64,000 nt of DNA from CAIKZZ01 sp035524595 (GCA_035524595.1 DATKOP010000100.1:1-64000), one strand, 5' to 3'; shown: positions 1 to 8,846, numbered from the stretch's first letter. The notes: a model not told the origin generated them from the sequence alone. A program made the numbers and translations.

Positions 1-634
1 GATGGGGTCCGCCGTCCCGGCCGCACGGCAGGCGATCGGCCGCCGGGACTGCGGGCCGCCGACCCGGCGGGGAGCCGGCAGGGGCGGCCGTGAGGGTCGC
101 ACGCCGACAGCCCGAACGCCGCGGAGATTTTCTACCAATCGGAAAAAATTGGCATCGCGCTCGAGAGCGGCATGAGTACCCTGCTCGACATCGGCGCACG
201 GGCTTCGGACTCGGTGCAGGCAGGTCATTTTGCAGCGCACTATATATAGAGTGTCGCGTCCGGGCCGTCCGAAGTCGCGCTAATGTCTTTTTTCGATAGC
301 GGCGATGCCTATTCTCGGCTTGGACGCGCCCGCCATCTGTGAAAGTCTCGGCATGGCGAGCGAAATCCAGTCGTCGAGCTGGCGTCAAGGGGATCCGGGC
401 GGGAGGGGCATCGGCGATACTGTTGTTTGCGCGCTACTTTCCCGTATCGGTCGCGATGCGGTACGGTTGGCGCACTAACGGCAGATTTCGGCCGCAGAAA
501 TCTCCACCGCTCGGGGCACAGAAATCGATTGGCGGGGAAACAACTTTTGCGCACACTCCGGTTGATCGCTCTTTCAACCGATTGAGCGGCCATTCAACCG
601 GCGCCATTGATCGACAGGGACTCAAATCATCCAC
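1..634. other. Non-coding leader region upstream of the first TonB receptor
   Basis: No convincing gene is visible in these roughly 630 bases. Short open frames exist (for example 90-299 on the plus strand), but they have no recognisable protein pattern and arginine-rich, frame-shadow composition. The stretch from about 120 to 300 is more AT-rich than the rest of the window. It holds a small inverted repeat (CCAAT at 135-139 with ATTGG at 148-152) and a run TATATATAGA at 241-250 that could be part of a promoter, without a clear -35 partner. Repeated TCAACCG half-sites lie just before the receptor gene. The very left edge could be the end of a gene lying outside the window; this cannot be judged here. 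Confidence 0.5.
559..600. repeat. Repeated TCAACCG half-sites (possible operator)
   Basis: CGGTTGA at 559-565 forms an inverted repeat with TCAACCG at 574-580 (8-base spacer). A further direct copy of TCAACCG lies at 594-600, exactly 20 bases after the second. The cluster ends about 50 bases before the TTG start of the TonB receptor. The geometry fits a transcription-factor site on one DNA face. No regulator is known for it and no promoter is clearly visible, so the role is inferred. Confidence 0.35.
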
Positions 635-649
635 GTGGGGGATTGCAGC

Positions 650-3346
650 TTGAACACGAATCGAAAGCTCTCATACGCGATCATGGCCGTGCTGAGTGCG
701 CAGGCCGGAGCAGCTGTCGCTGCCGAGACTGCCGCCACCGCGGGTGAGATCGCCGACATCGTCGTGACGGCGCAGCGACGCTCGGAAAGCATCCAGAACG
801 TGCCGATCACGATTCAGGCGATGACCGCCGAGACGATCAGCCAGCTGCAGGTTGCGACCTTCGACGACGTGGCGAAGTACTTGCCAAACGTCTCGCTCGC
901 CACCAACGGTCCGGCACAGGGCAACATCTTCATGCGCGGTCTGGCGCTCGGCGCCGCCGGCAGCCAGTCGTCGGGCACGATCGGCCTGTACCCCAACGTC
1001 GCGATCTACCTCGACGAACAGTCAGGCCAGTTCCCGGAGCGCAACCTCGACATCTACGCCGCGGACCTCGAGCGCATCGAGATCCTCGAAGGCCCGCAGG
1101 GAACGCTGTTCGGGGGCAGCGCCGAGGCCGGCGTGGTCCGCTACATCACGAACAAGCCGAAACTCAACAAGTTCGAAGGCAACGCCGACGCGATGTACGG
1201 CACGACAGCCGGCGGCGCTGAAAACTCCGGTTTCACGGCAGTCCTCAACCTGCCGCTCGTGAACGATCACCTTGCGGCGCGCGTGGTGCTCTACAACGAG
1301 ACCCGGGGTGGCTACATCGACAACGTCCCGTCGACATTCACTCGTCGCAACACGGACATCGGCATTCACTACGGCGGGTACCCGGCGGTCGGCGGCGCGT
1401 GTCCGGACGGCCTGCCGAACAACGGCGCGTGCGTGCCGCCCGGCAGTCCACAGATCAACAACTACAACATCGCGAAGAACGACATCAACCCGGTCAAGTA
1501 CCAGGGCATGCGCGCTTCGCTGCTGTGGCAGATCAATGACAACTGGAGCGCGCTGCTCACGCAGATGTACCAGGACATCAACGCCGACGGCGTCTTCTAC
1601 CAGATGCCGAACAGCTCCGAGAATGTGCCGCTGCAGCCGCTGCAGGTGACGCTGTTCAACAATTCGTACAACACCGACAAGTTCGAGAACACGGCCTGGA
1701 CGCTGAACGGCAAGCTGGGCGTCATCAACGCGATCTACACCGGCGGCTACCTGGTCCGCAACGTCGACCAGGTCCAGGACTACACGAACTACGCGCGTGG
1801 CGTCTATGCCGACTACTACCAGTGCCACGGCGCGCAGGCCGGCTCGGCCGGACCCCCGGTGGTGCCGGCGCTGAGCCCCACCTGCTATTCGCCGAGCGCG
1901 ACCTGGCGCGAGCAGCTGCGGAACACGCACCTGACGCAGGAACTGCGCTTCAGCACTCCGGACGACTGGCGGTTCCGGGGGCTCGCCGGTGCTTACTGGG
2001 AGGAATACCGGATCTTCGACCAGACCGACTGGGCCTACAAGTCGATCCCGGATTGCGGTCCGGCGCCGAACCCGACCAACACCGGCTGCATGGGCAACGT
2101 CGCGCCCGCGACGACGGGCACGACCGTCAACAATCCGAACGAGCGCAACAGTTCCGTCGCGTTCTTCGAAGACGCGACCAAGGGCTACAAGCAGTCTGCG
2201 ATCTTCATTTCGGCGGACTTCGACATCATCCCGAAAGTCCTGACGGTCACCGGCGGCGGCCGCTGGTACGACTACCGGCTCGACCAGCGGGGCTGGGTCG
2301 CGTCGTCGTTCGGCTGCTACGAGCAGAACTCGCCGTGCACCAACGGCGGCTCCAACATGGACAACGAGCATCTCAATGCCGAGTACAAGGGCACGAAGTG
2401 GCGCGGCAACGTCACCTGGCACATTACGCCCGACGCGATGCTCTACTACACCTTCTCGCAGGGCTATCGTCCGGGCGGCTTCAATCGCAGCACCGGCGGC
2501 GTTCTGCCGTACGCCGTGCCCAACGGCTCTGGCGGCTACACGGCCGGCGCTCCGCAGTACATCAAGCCGCTGACATTCGCGCCGGACACGCTGACCAACA
2601 ACGAGGTCGGCTTCAAGGGGCTGTTCCTGCACCGCCGGCTGCAGATCGACGCTTCGATCTACAAGGAGGACTGGAAGCAGGTCCACACCGCGCTCTTCAA
2701 CCCGGGCGTGCTCGGCAACCTGACGCTCGCGGTCAACGGCGCCGACTACGAGGTGAAGGGCGTCGAGCTGCAGCTGACGGCGCACGCCACCGAGAGCCTG
2801 AGCATCATCGCGGCGGCGTCCTACAACGACTCCAAGCAGAGCGACTCGCCGTGCCTGCGCAACAACGTCCCGGGTGACCCGAACAACGGGCAGTGCATCA
2901 CGACCCGCTACAGCGGCGGCCAGCAGCTGCCGGTCATCAACGCGCTCGGCAACGCGGGCACGCAGACGGCGTTCTCGCCCGAGTTCCAGGGCAACCTGCG
3001 CCTGCGCTACGACTGGACCGCGAGCGATTACAACTGGTTCGGCCAGGCGGGCGTCGTGTACGTGAGCTCCATGTACAACAACACCAACACCGACCCGTCG
3101 GTGAACGGCGACGATCCGACGAAGATCGCCAACATCAACACGACGCTGTTCCGGTTCAAGCAGGACGCGTACACGACCTTCGACGCCTCGTTCGGCGTCG
3201 CCAAGGATGCCTGGTCGCTGACGGCGTTCGGCCAGAACCTGTCAAACTCGAACGCCAGCACGTTCACCTCGACGGCGCAGTTCGTGAAGTCGGAGGTCCC
3301 GCTGCGGCCGCGAGTGCTCGGGCTGCGGATCGGGTTCAAGTTCTGA
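650..3346 (+). CDS. TonB-dependent outer-membrane receptor
   Basis: A large outer-membrane beta-barrel receptor for energy-dependent uptake of a specific solute through TonB-ExbBD. After the signal peptide (hydrophobic stretch AIMAVLSAQAGAAVA ending near AAE) comes a TonB-box-like segment ADIVVTAQRR, then the plug domain with EILEGPQGTLFGG and a long barrel ending in the aromatic LRIGFKF. The length of about 898 residues is normal for the family. I chose TTG at 650 because GGGGG lies nine bases upstream and it starts the signal peptide directly; an in-frame GTG at 635 (903 residues) is the alternative. It is monocistronic, followed by an intrinsic terminator. The ligand is unknown; the gene neighbourhood suggests a betaine-type or other nitrogenous compound, but that is inference only. 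Confidence 0.93.
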   Translation: MNTNRKLSYAIMAVLSAQAGAAVAAETAATAGEIADIVVTAQRRSESIQNVPITIQAMTAETISQLQVATFDDVAKYLPNVSLATNGPAQGNIFMRGLALGAAGSQSSGTIGLYPNVAIYLDEQSGQFPERNLDIYAADLERIEILEGPQGTLFGGSAEAGVVRYITNKPKLNKFEGNADAMYGTTAGGAENSGFTAVLNLPLVNDHLAARVVLYNETRGGYIDNVPSTFTRRNTDIGIHYGGYPAVGGACPDGLPNNGACVPPGSPQINNYNIAKNDINPVKYQGMRASLLWQINDNWSALLTQMYQDINADGVFYQMPNSSENVPLQPLQVTLFNNSYNTDKFENTAWTLNGKLGVINAIYTGGYLVRNVDQVQDYTNYARGVYADYYQCHGAQAGSAGPPVVPALSPTCYSPSATWREQLRNTHLTQELRFSTPDDWRFRGLAGAYWEEYRIFDQTDWAYKSIPDCGPAPNPTNTGCMGNVAPATTGTTVNNPNERNSSVAFFEDATKGYKQSAIFISADFDIIPKVLTVTGGGRWYDYRLDQRGWVASSFGCYEQNSPCTNGGSNMDNEHLNAEYKGTKWRGNVTWHITPDAMLYYTFSQGYRPGGFNRSTGGVLPYAVPNGSGGYTAGAPQYIKPLTFAPDTLTNNEVGFKGLFLHRRLQIDASIYKEDWKQVHTALFNPGVLGNLTLAVNGADYEVKGVELQLTAHATESLSIIAAASYNDSKQSDSPCLRNNVPGDPNNGQCITTRYSGGQQLPVINALGNAGTQTAFSPEFQGNLRLRYDWTASDYNWFGQAGVVYVSSMYNNTNTDPSVNGDDPTKIANINTTLFRFKQDAYTTFDASFGVAKDAWSLTAFGQNLSNSNASTFTSTAQFVKSEVPLRPRVLGLRIGFKF

Positions 3347-3400
3347 GCGAAGCGCCCGCTGGCCGGCCCGATCGGGCCGGCCGGACGGGGTAGAATCGAA

Positions 3401-3431
3401 GGCGGGCGGCGGCGCCCGCCTTCTTTCTTTT
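3401..3431 (+). terminator. Intrinsic terminator after the TonB receptor
   Basis: GGCGGGCG at 3401-3408 pairs perfectly with CGCCCGCC at 3413-3420 around a four-base loop and is followed directly by a T-rich tail at 3421-3431. This is the clearest rho-independent terminator in the window. A second, perfect 22-base palindrome without a T-run lies just upstream at 3361-3382. The hairpin ends only 15 bases before the next ATG, so it sits in the leader of that gene as well. Confidence 0.75.
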
Positions 3432-3445
3432 CGGGACGGCGACCG

Positions 3446-5446
3446 ATGTCGGCTGAGCGCGCAGAGGGCCCTTCCCCGATCGAGTCCGAGGTGGCGCGGA
3501 TCCGCGCGACGCTTGAGCGAGGCGAATTCGCCCCGGCGCTCGCGGCGGCCGAGGCGCTGCACGACAAGGTCCCGGAGAACCGCGACGTCAACTACATGCG
3601 GGCGGTTTGCCTGCGCTACCTGCAGCGGATCCCGGAGGCGCTCGCGGTCCTCGACACGCTGCAGAAGACACACCCGGGATTCAGCCGTCTCTTCCAGGAG
3701 CGCGGCCACTGCTACGTCGTGCAACGCGACGCGCCGCGGGCCATCGAGGCGTATCAGCAGGCGGTGAACCGCAATCCGGCGCTGCCGGCGAGCTGGAGCA
3801 AGCTGCAGACGCTCTACCGGATGGTCGGCCAGCCGGAGAACGCCGCGATCGCCGCCGAGCACGTCGCGGTCACCAGCAAGCTTCCCCCGGAGGTGCTCAC
3901 CGCCACCGGGCTGCTTGCCGACGGCGACGTCGGCGAGGCCGAGCGGATCATCCGCCCGTACCTGCTGAAGCACCCGACCGACGTCGAGGCGATGCGCGTG
4001 CTCGCCAAGATCGCGCTCGAGCGCGACGCCGTTCACGACGCGGACGTGCTGCTCGAGGCGGTCCTCGAGCTCGCCCCGGATTACCGGGCGGCACGGCTCG
4101 ACTACGCCCGCGCGCTGATGGCGCGCCATAAGTACGCGCTGGCGCTCGCGCAGCTCGAGATCCTGCTCAAGGTCGAGCCTGACAACCGCACGTACCGCAC
4201 GGTGCACGCGACCGCCTGCGTCGGTCTCGGCGACCACGAGCGGGCGCTCGAGCTCTATCGGGCGCTGCTCGCGCAGAGCCCGGACCGCCCGGAGCTGCAC
4301 CTGTCGGTCGCCCATACGCTGAAGACCATCGGGCGCCGCGACGAGGCGATCGCGGCGTACCGGGCGGCCGCGTCCGCGCGCGCGGACTATGGTGACGCGT
4401 ACTGGAGCCTCGCCAACCTCAAGACCTACCGGTTTACGGACGCCGAGCTCGAGGCGATGCGCAGACACGAGGCGGCGCCGGACACCGCGCTTGCCGACCG
4501 CTATCACCTGTGCTTCGCGCTCGGCAAGGCGCTGGAGGACCGCGGCGAGTACGAGGCGTCGTTCCGCTTCTACGAGCGCGGCAACGCGCTCAAGCGGTCC
4601 GAGTTCCCGTACTCGCTCGACCACGTGGCGCGGAGCGCCGAACAGATGAAGACCCTGTGCACGCGCGAGTTCTTCGCCGCCCGCCGCGGCGTCGGCTGTC
4701 TGGCACCGGACCCGATATTCATCGTCGGCCTGCCGCGCTCCGGCTCGACGCTGCTCGAGCAGATCCTGGCCTCGCACTCGCAGGTCGAGGGCACGATGGA
4801 GCTCGCGGAGATTCCGAGCTACACCGTCGACCTCGAGGGCGCCAACCGCGACGCCACCAACCGCCGCTACCCGGGCGTGCTCGCCGAGCTGCCGGCGGCG
4901 GAGTTCGAGCGCTACGGCGCGCGCTACCTCGCCGACACGCGCACCTACCGCAGCGGCAAGCCGTTCTTCATCGACAAGATGCCGAACAACTTCCGCCACG
5001 TCGGCTTCATCCACCTGATCCTGCCGAACGCCAGGATCATCGACGCGCGCCGCGAGCCGATGGCCTGCTGCTTCTCGAACTTCAAGCAGCTGTTCGCCTC
5101 CGGCCAGGAGTTCACGTACTCGATCGAGGACATCGCCCGCTACTACCGCACCTACGTCGAGCTGATGGCGCACTGGGATGCGGTGCTGCCGGGCCGCGTG
5201 CTGCGGGTGCAGCACGAGTCGGTGGTCGAGGACCTCGAGGGCAACGTGCGCCGCCTGCTCGACTACTGCGGCCTCGAGTTCGAGCCGGCCTGCCTCGAGT
5301 TCCACAAGACCGAGCGCAGCGTGCGCACCGCGAGCTCCGAGCAGGTGCGCCAGCCGATCTTCAAGGAGGGGCTCGACCAGTGGCGTCACTACGAGCCGTG
5401 GCTCGGGCCGCTCAGGGACGCGCTCGGCGACCTGGCCGGGAGCTGA
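3446..5446 (+). CDS. TPR-repeat sulfotransferase family protein
   Basis: A 666-residue two-part protein. Residues about 15-370 are a series of helical tetratricopeptide repeats (for example HPGFSRLFQERGHCYVVQRD and repeated A..A..A patterns). The C-terminal part (about 420-660) is a sulfotransferase domain: the 5'-phosphosulfate-binding loop FIVGLPRSGSTLLEQILA lies near residues 423-441, with a downstream DARREPMACCFSNF segment typical of PAPS-binding. It probably transfers sulfate from PAPS to an unknown acceptor, with the TPR part binding a partner or substrate; there is no signal peptide. The start is ATG with only a weak purine stretch upstream. It lies alone between a terminator and the MttB gene, 28 bases before the latter, so it may be co-transcribed. 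Its link to amine metabolism is unclear. Confidence 0.88.
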   Translation: MSAERAEGPSPIESEVARIRATLERGEFAPALAAAEALHDKVPENRDVNYMRAVCLRYLQRIPEALAVLDTLQKTHPGFSRLFQERGHCYVVQRDAPRAIEAYQQAVNRNPALPASWSKLQTLYRMVGQPENAAIAAEHVAVTSKLPPEVLTATGLLADGDVGEAERIIRPYLLKHPTDVEAMRVLAKIALERDAVHDADVLLEAVLELAPDYRAARLDYARALMARHKYALALAQLEILLKVEPDNRTYRTVHATACVGLGDHERALELYRALLAQSPDRPELHLSVAHTLKTIGRRDEAIAAYRAAASARADYGDAYWSLANLKTYRFTDAELEAMRRHEAAPDTALADRYHLCFALGKALEDRGEYEASFRFYERGNALKRSEFPYSLDHVARSAEQMKTLCTREFFAARRGVGCLAPDPIFIVGLPRSGSTLLEQILASHSQVEGTMELAEIPSYTVDLEGANRDATNRRYPGVLAELPAAEFERYGARYLADTRTYRSGKPFFIDKMPNNFRHVGFIHLILPNARIIDARREPMACCFSNFKQLFASGQEFTYSIEDIARYYRTYVELMAHWDAVLPGRVLRVQHESVVEDLEGNVRRLLDYCGLEFEPACLEFHKTERSVRTASSEQVRQPIFKEGLDQWRHYEPWLGPLRDALGDLAGS

Positions 5447-5474
5447 CCCCTCCGCAACCGCCTCAGGGGAGCCC

Positions 5475-7010
5475 ATGACCGAAGCGCCGGGACGCTCACG
5501 CCGCCGCGACCATGGCCACGCACCGCGTGCCATGGGCCCCTCGCTTGCGCCGCTGCCGCGCCTCGAAGTGCCGTGGGCGCCGCTCGAGGTGCTGAGCGCC
5601 GCGCAGGTCGAGCGCATCCTCGAGGCGGCGCTCACGGTGCTCGAGGAGGCCGGCCTCGAGATCCGCAGCCCCGCGGCGCGCGAGGTCTACCGTCGCGCCG
5701 GCGCACTGGTCGACGACGGCACGCAGCTGGTGCGCCTCGGCCGCGACATCGTCCGCGCCTGCCTCGCGCGCGTGCCGGAGCGCTTCGTGCTGCATGCCCG
5801 CAACGCCGAGCGCGACCTCCACGTCGGCGGCAACGTCGTCAACTTCGGGCCGGTCAACGGCGCGCCGAACATCAGCGACCTCGAAGGCGGGCGCCGCTAC
5901 GGCGACCTCGAGGCGTTCCGCAACATCCTCAAGCTCACCCACCGACTCGGCGTCCTGCACTGGCAGGGCGGCATCGTCGTCGAGCCGGTCGACGTGCCGG
6001 TCGCCACCCGCCACCTCGCCGCCTACCGCGCCCACATCGAGTGCGCCGACGTCGTCTGGGCCGCGCGCGGCGTCGGCCGGGTGCAGGCCGAGGACGCGAT
6101 CGCGATGTCGGCCATCGAGCACGGCTGCAGCGTCGAGGCCCTCGCCGCGCGGCCGACGCTGCTGACGGTCACCAACGTCAACTCGCCGCGCCGCGTCGAC
6201 GAGGAGATCCTCGAGAACATCATGGTCATGGCGCGCCACGGCCAGTGCGTCGTGATCACGCCGTTCACGCTGATGGGCGCGATGGCGCCGGTGACGCTCG
6301 CCGGCGCGCTGACCCAGCAGACCGCCGAGTCGCTGGCGGTGGTCGCGCTCTGCCAGCTGCTCCGGCCCGGCACGCCGTGCGTCATGGGCAGCTTCACCTC
6401 GAACGTCGACATGCGCACCGGCGCGCCGGCCTTCGGCACGCCGGAGTACGTCAACGCCGCGCTCGCGAGCGCGCAGCTCGGCCGCCGGCTGCGCATCCCG
6501 GTGCGCACCAGCGCGGTCAACGCCTCGCCCGCGGTCGACGCGCAGTCCACCTACGAGACCGGCTTCTCGCTGCAGGCGGCGATCCTGAGCCACAGCCACC
6601 TGATCAACCACGCCGCCGGCTGGCTCGAGGGCGGGCTGACGGCCTCGCTCGAGAAGATCGTCGTCGACGCCGAGCTGCTGCGCGCCTGGGCGGAGCTGCT
6701 GAAGCCGGTCGAGTTCTCCGACGAGGACCTCGCCGTCGAGACCATCAAGGGCGTGCCACCCGGCGGGCACTTCTTCGGCACCGCGCACACGCTCGCCCGC
6801 TACCAGTCGGCCTTCTACCGACCGCTCCTGTCGGACTGGTCGAACTACGAGAACTGGGTGGACGCCGGCAGCCGCGACGCGACCCGGCGCGCGACCGGCA
6901 TCTGGAAGCGGCTGCTCGCGGACTACGCGGCGCCGCCGCTCGACCCGGCGGTGCGGGAGGCGCTCGACGCCTACGTGGCGCGGCGCGGCGCGGAGCTCGC
7001 GCGCGCATGA
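5475..7010 (+). CDS. MttB-family trimethylamine/quaternary-amine methyltransferase homolog (non-pyrrolysine), copy 1
   Basis: A 511-residue member of the MttB superfamily. The true trimethylamine methyltransferase carries pyrrolysine at an amber codon; non-pyrrolysine relatives demethylate glycine betaine, proline betaine, carnitine and similar compounds, passing the methyl to a corrinoid protein. Family features seen here are PVNGAPNISDLEGGRRYGD, ITPFTLMGAMAPVTLAGAL, GSFTSNVDMRTGAPAFGTPE and the C-terminal GGHFFGTAHTLARYQSAF. The frame is read through without an amber codon. ATG at 5475 is chosen because AGGGGAG lies just upstream; the open frame continues further 5' only inside the previous gene. 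It overlaps the next gene by ATGA, so the two are translationally coupled. No corrinoid protein or reactivating enzyme is visible in the window, which leaves its methyl acceptor open. A paralog is at 60076. Confidence 0.9.
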   Translation: MTEAPGRSRRRDHGHAPRAMGPSLAPLPRLEVPWAPLEVLSAAQVERILEAALTVLEEAGLEIRSPAAREVYRRAGALVDDGTQLVRLGRDIVRACLARVPERFVLHARNAERDLHVGGNVVNFGPVNGAPNISDLEGGRRYGDLEAFRNILKLTHRLGVLHWQGGIVVEPVDVPVATRHLAAYRAHIECADVVWAARGVGRVQAEDAIAMSAIEHGCSVEALAARPTLLTVTNVNSPRRVDEEILENIMVMARHGQCVVITPFTLMGAMAPVTLAGALTQQTAESLAVVALCQLLRPGTPCVMGSFTSNVDMRTGAPAFGTPEYVNAALASAQLGRRLRIPVRTSAVNASPAVDAQSTYETGFSLQAAILSHSHLINHAAGWLEGGLTASLEKIVVDAELLRAWAELLKPVEFSDEDLAVETIKGVPPGGHFFGTAHTLARYQSAFYRPLLSDWSNYENWVDAGSRDATRRATGIWKRLLADYAAPPLDPAVREALDAYVARRGAELARA

Positions 7011-7822
7011 GCGGGCGCATCATGAACGCCCGCATGTACGCGGTCACGCCGGCGGTCGAGGCCGGCTGGCGGGAGCTGCTCGGCCACGTCACGAGCGAGG
7101 CCGGGGTGGGGCTCGAGTACCTGCCCTACCCCGCGCCGCTGCCGCTCGAGGACCTGTGGCGGCGACCGGACGTCGGCTGCGTGCTGATGTGCGGCTACCC
7201 GATCGCGCTCGGCCTCGCCGACGTCGTGCCGATCGCGGCGCCGATCCCGCGGGTGGCGTGGGCTGCGGGCCGGCCGGTGTACCGCTCCGACCTGATCGTG
7301 CGCGCCGATGCGCCGTACCGCCGGCTCGAGGACACCTTCGGCGGGCGCGCCGGCTGGACCGTCGCGCACTCGCACTCCGGCTTCAACGCCTTCCGCCATC
7401 ACCTGCTCGGCTACCGCACGACCGAGCGGCCGCGGCTGTACGCCGAGATGGTCGGCGACCTGCTGACGGCGCGCGCGGTGCTCGACGCCGTGCGCGAGGG
7501 ACGCATCGACGTCGGCCCGCTGGACGCCTACTGGCACCTCCTGATCGCGCGCCACCAGCCCGAGCTCACTGCCGGCGTGCGGGTGCTCGCCGCCACCGAG
7601 GTCGCGCCGATGCCGGCGTTCGTCGCCGCCGCCGGGACGCCGGCCGCGCTGGTCGAGCGCCTCGGCGCGGCGTTTGCCGCGGCCGCGGGCCGCAGCTGGT
7701 TCGCGCCGTTTCGCGAGCAGCTGCTGCTCGAGGGCTTCGCGCCGGCGAGCCGCGCGCACTTCGCGACCACGCTCAGCTGGGACCGCGAGGCGAAGGCGGC
7801 GGGCTACGATCTGCCGGCCTGA
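7007..7822 (+). CDS. PhnD-like periplasmic-binding-protein-fold protein, no signal peptide
   Basis: A 271-residue protein resembling the PhnD/SsuA type of phosphate/phosphonate ABC substrate-binding proteins: VGCVLMCGYPIALGL near the first domain boundary, PVYRSDLIVRADAPYRRLED, GRAGWTVAHSHSGFNAFRHH, then GRIDVGPLDAYWHLL in the second lobe. Canonical relatives are exported, but this one begins MSGRIMNARMYAVTPAVEAG and has no hydrophobic signal, so it is probably cytoplasmic. The start codon overlaps the stop of the MttB homolog (ATGA), which ties its expression to that enzyme. No permease or ATPase of the Phn type is adjacent. It may sense or deliver a small substrate to the methyltransferase; that is inference. 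It converges on the desaturase gene. Confidence 0.82.
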   Translation: MSGRIMNARMYAVTPAVEAGWRELLGHVTSEAGVGLEYLPYPAPLPLEDLWRRPDVGCVLMCGYPIALGLADVVPIAAPIPRVAWAAGRPVYRSDLIVRADAPYRRLEDTFGGRAGWTVAHSHSGFNAFRHHLLGYRTTERPRLYAEMVGDLLTARAVLDAVREGRIDVGPLDAYWHLLIARHQPELTAGVRVLAATEVAPMPAFVAAAGTPAALVERLGAAFAAAAGRSWFAPFREQLLLEGFAPASRAHFATTLSWDREAKAAGYDLPA

Positions 7823-7843
7823 GCCGCGGGCGGCCGCGTGCGC

Positions 7844-8806
7844 TCAGCGCGCGCCGCGGCGCGGGACCCCGCCGGTCGGGTGCACCGGCACGTCGTGCGG
7901 CCGGAACAGGAAGCGCCGCGCGAGGTCGAGGTACGAGGCGTACACGAGCCCGCCGTTGGCGCGGATCAGCTCGTCGCGGCGCACGCGGTAGCGGCGCTGG
8001 TACTGGTACCAGGGCATCAGCGGCTCGTCGTGATGCAGCGCGTGCAGGCTGTTGAAGAGGTAGAGCGGCCCGAGCAGCCACGAGCCCTCGACGATCGCGG
8101 TCCGCTCGCTGACCGCCGGGCGCGCGCGATGCTCGGCGAAGGAGCGGATGCCGAGGATCGCGTTGCCGGGGACCACCATGGTCAGCACGTAGATCCAGAT
8201 CGGCATGCCGCACGCGAGCTTGACCCACAGCAGCACCGGCACGCACCACAGCAGGTGCTCCGGCCAGTAGCGGCGTGCGCGGCGCTCGTCGCGGATCACG
8301 CTTCGCAGCTCGCGGTACAGGAAGCGCGGGATGCGCCAGAACGGCCCGAGCAGGATCCGCCCGGCGAGCGTCAGCTGGATGCGCACCAGCAGCCGGCCGG
8401 CCGGGCCGAGGCGGGCCCAGTCGTCGGGGTCCCAGTAGTTCGTCTCCGGGTCGTCGTGCGGGTCGGTGAGCCGGTCGTTGATGTGGTGGGTCAGGTGCAG
8501 GTCGTGGTAGCGCCGGTACGGCAGCCACAGCGACAGCGGCACGATCGCGAGCAGCGCGTTCACGTGCCGCCAGCGGGTCGGGTGGCCGTGCAGGACCTCG
8601 TGCTGCAGCGAGCTGTGCAGCACGAGCACCAGCGCGACCGCCGGCGCGATGAGCCACAGCGGCCCGCGGCCGTAGGCGAAGGTCAGGGCGAGCCACGCGC
8701 CGTACGCAGCGACGATCAGCAGCAGCGTCGGCAGCTCGACCGCCGCGAGGCCGGGGGCACGGCCGGGCTCGGCGACGGGGGCGTTGCGGTCGGGAATCGC
8801 GGCCAT
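7844..8806 (-). CDS. Membrane fatty-acid desaturase / hydroxylase family protein
   Basis: A 320-residue integral-membrane non-heme diiron protein. The three histidine boxes are present: HEVLH at about 69-73, HDLHLTHH at about 101-108, and HALHH in the C-terminal third, separated by hydrophobic segments (residues 25-65 and the middle of the protein). Such enzymes desaturate or hydroxylate lipid acyl chains or other hydrophobic substrates using electrons from a reductase. I start at ATG 8806: the open frame extends upstream but only into the neighbouring permease, and a -10-like TACAAT lies 35 bases before this ATG. It follows the ABC importer operon on the same strand by 92 bases, probably with its own promoter. 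The substrate is unknown. Confidence 0.87.
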   Translation of the reverse strand: MAAIPDRNAPVAEPGRAPGLAAVELPTLLLIVAAYGAWLALTFAYGRGPLWLIAPAVALVLVLHSSLQHEVLHGHPTRWRHVNALLAIVPLSLWLPYRRYHDLHLTHHINDRLTDPHDDPETNYWDPDDWARLGPAGRLLVRIQLTLAGRILLGPFWRIPRFLYRELRSVIRDERRARRYWPEHLLWCVPVLLWVKLACGMPIWIYVLTMVVPGNAILGIRSFAEHRARPAVSERTAIVEGSWLLGPLYLFNSLHALHHDEPLMPWYQYQRRYRVRRDELIRANGGLVYASYLDLARRFLFRPHDVPVHPTGGVPRRGAR

Positions 8807-8840
8807 CGGCTCCTGGGGTCGGGGACGCTCGTCCCGGCCG

Positions 8841-8846
8841 ATTGTA
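8841..8846 (-). promoter_or_regulatory. Candidate -10 box (TACAAT) for the desaturase
   Basis: Read on the minus strand, TACAAT occurs 35 bases before the desaturase ATG in a region otherwise almost pure G and C. No good -35 hexamer is seen at 16-18 bases upstream. A short hairpin (GGGACG, CGTCCC, 8822-8835) lies in the leader between it and the gene. Confidence 0.35.

Noticed and set aside
90..299. A 69-codon open frame upstream of the first TonB receptor
   Set aside because: No family resemblance, Arg-rich composition and no convincing ribosome site; treated as non-coding leader.
5475..7010. Pyrrolysine-containing trimethylamine methyltransferase
   Set aside because: Neither MttB homolog (5475 or 60076) has an in-frame amber codon, and no Pyl genes are seen; they belong to the non-pyrrolysine branch.
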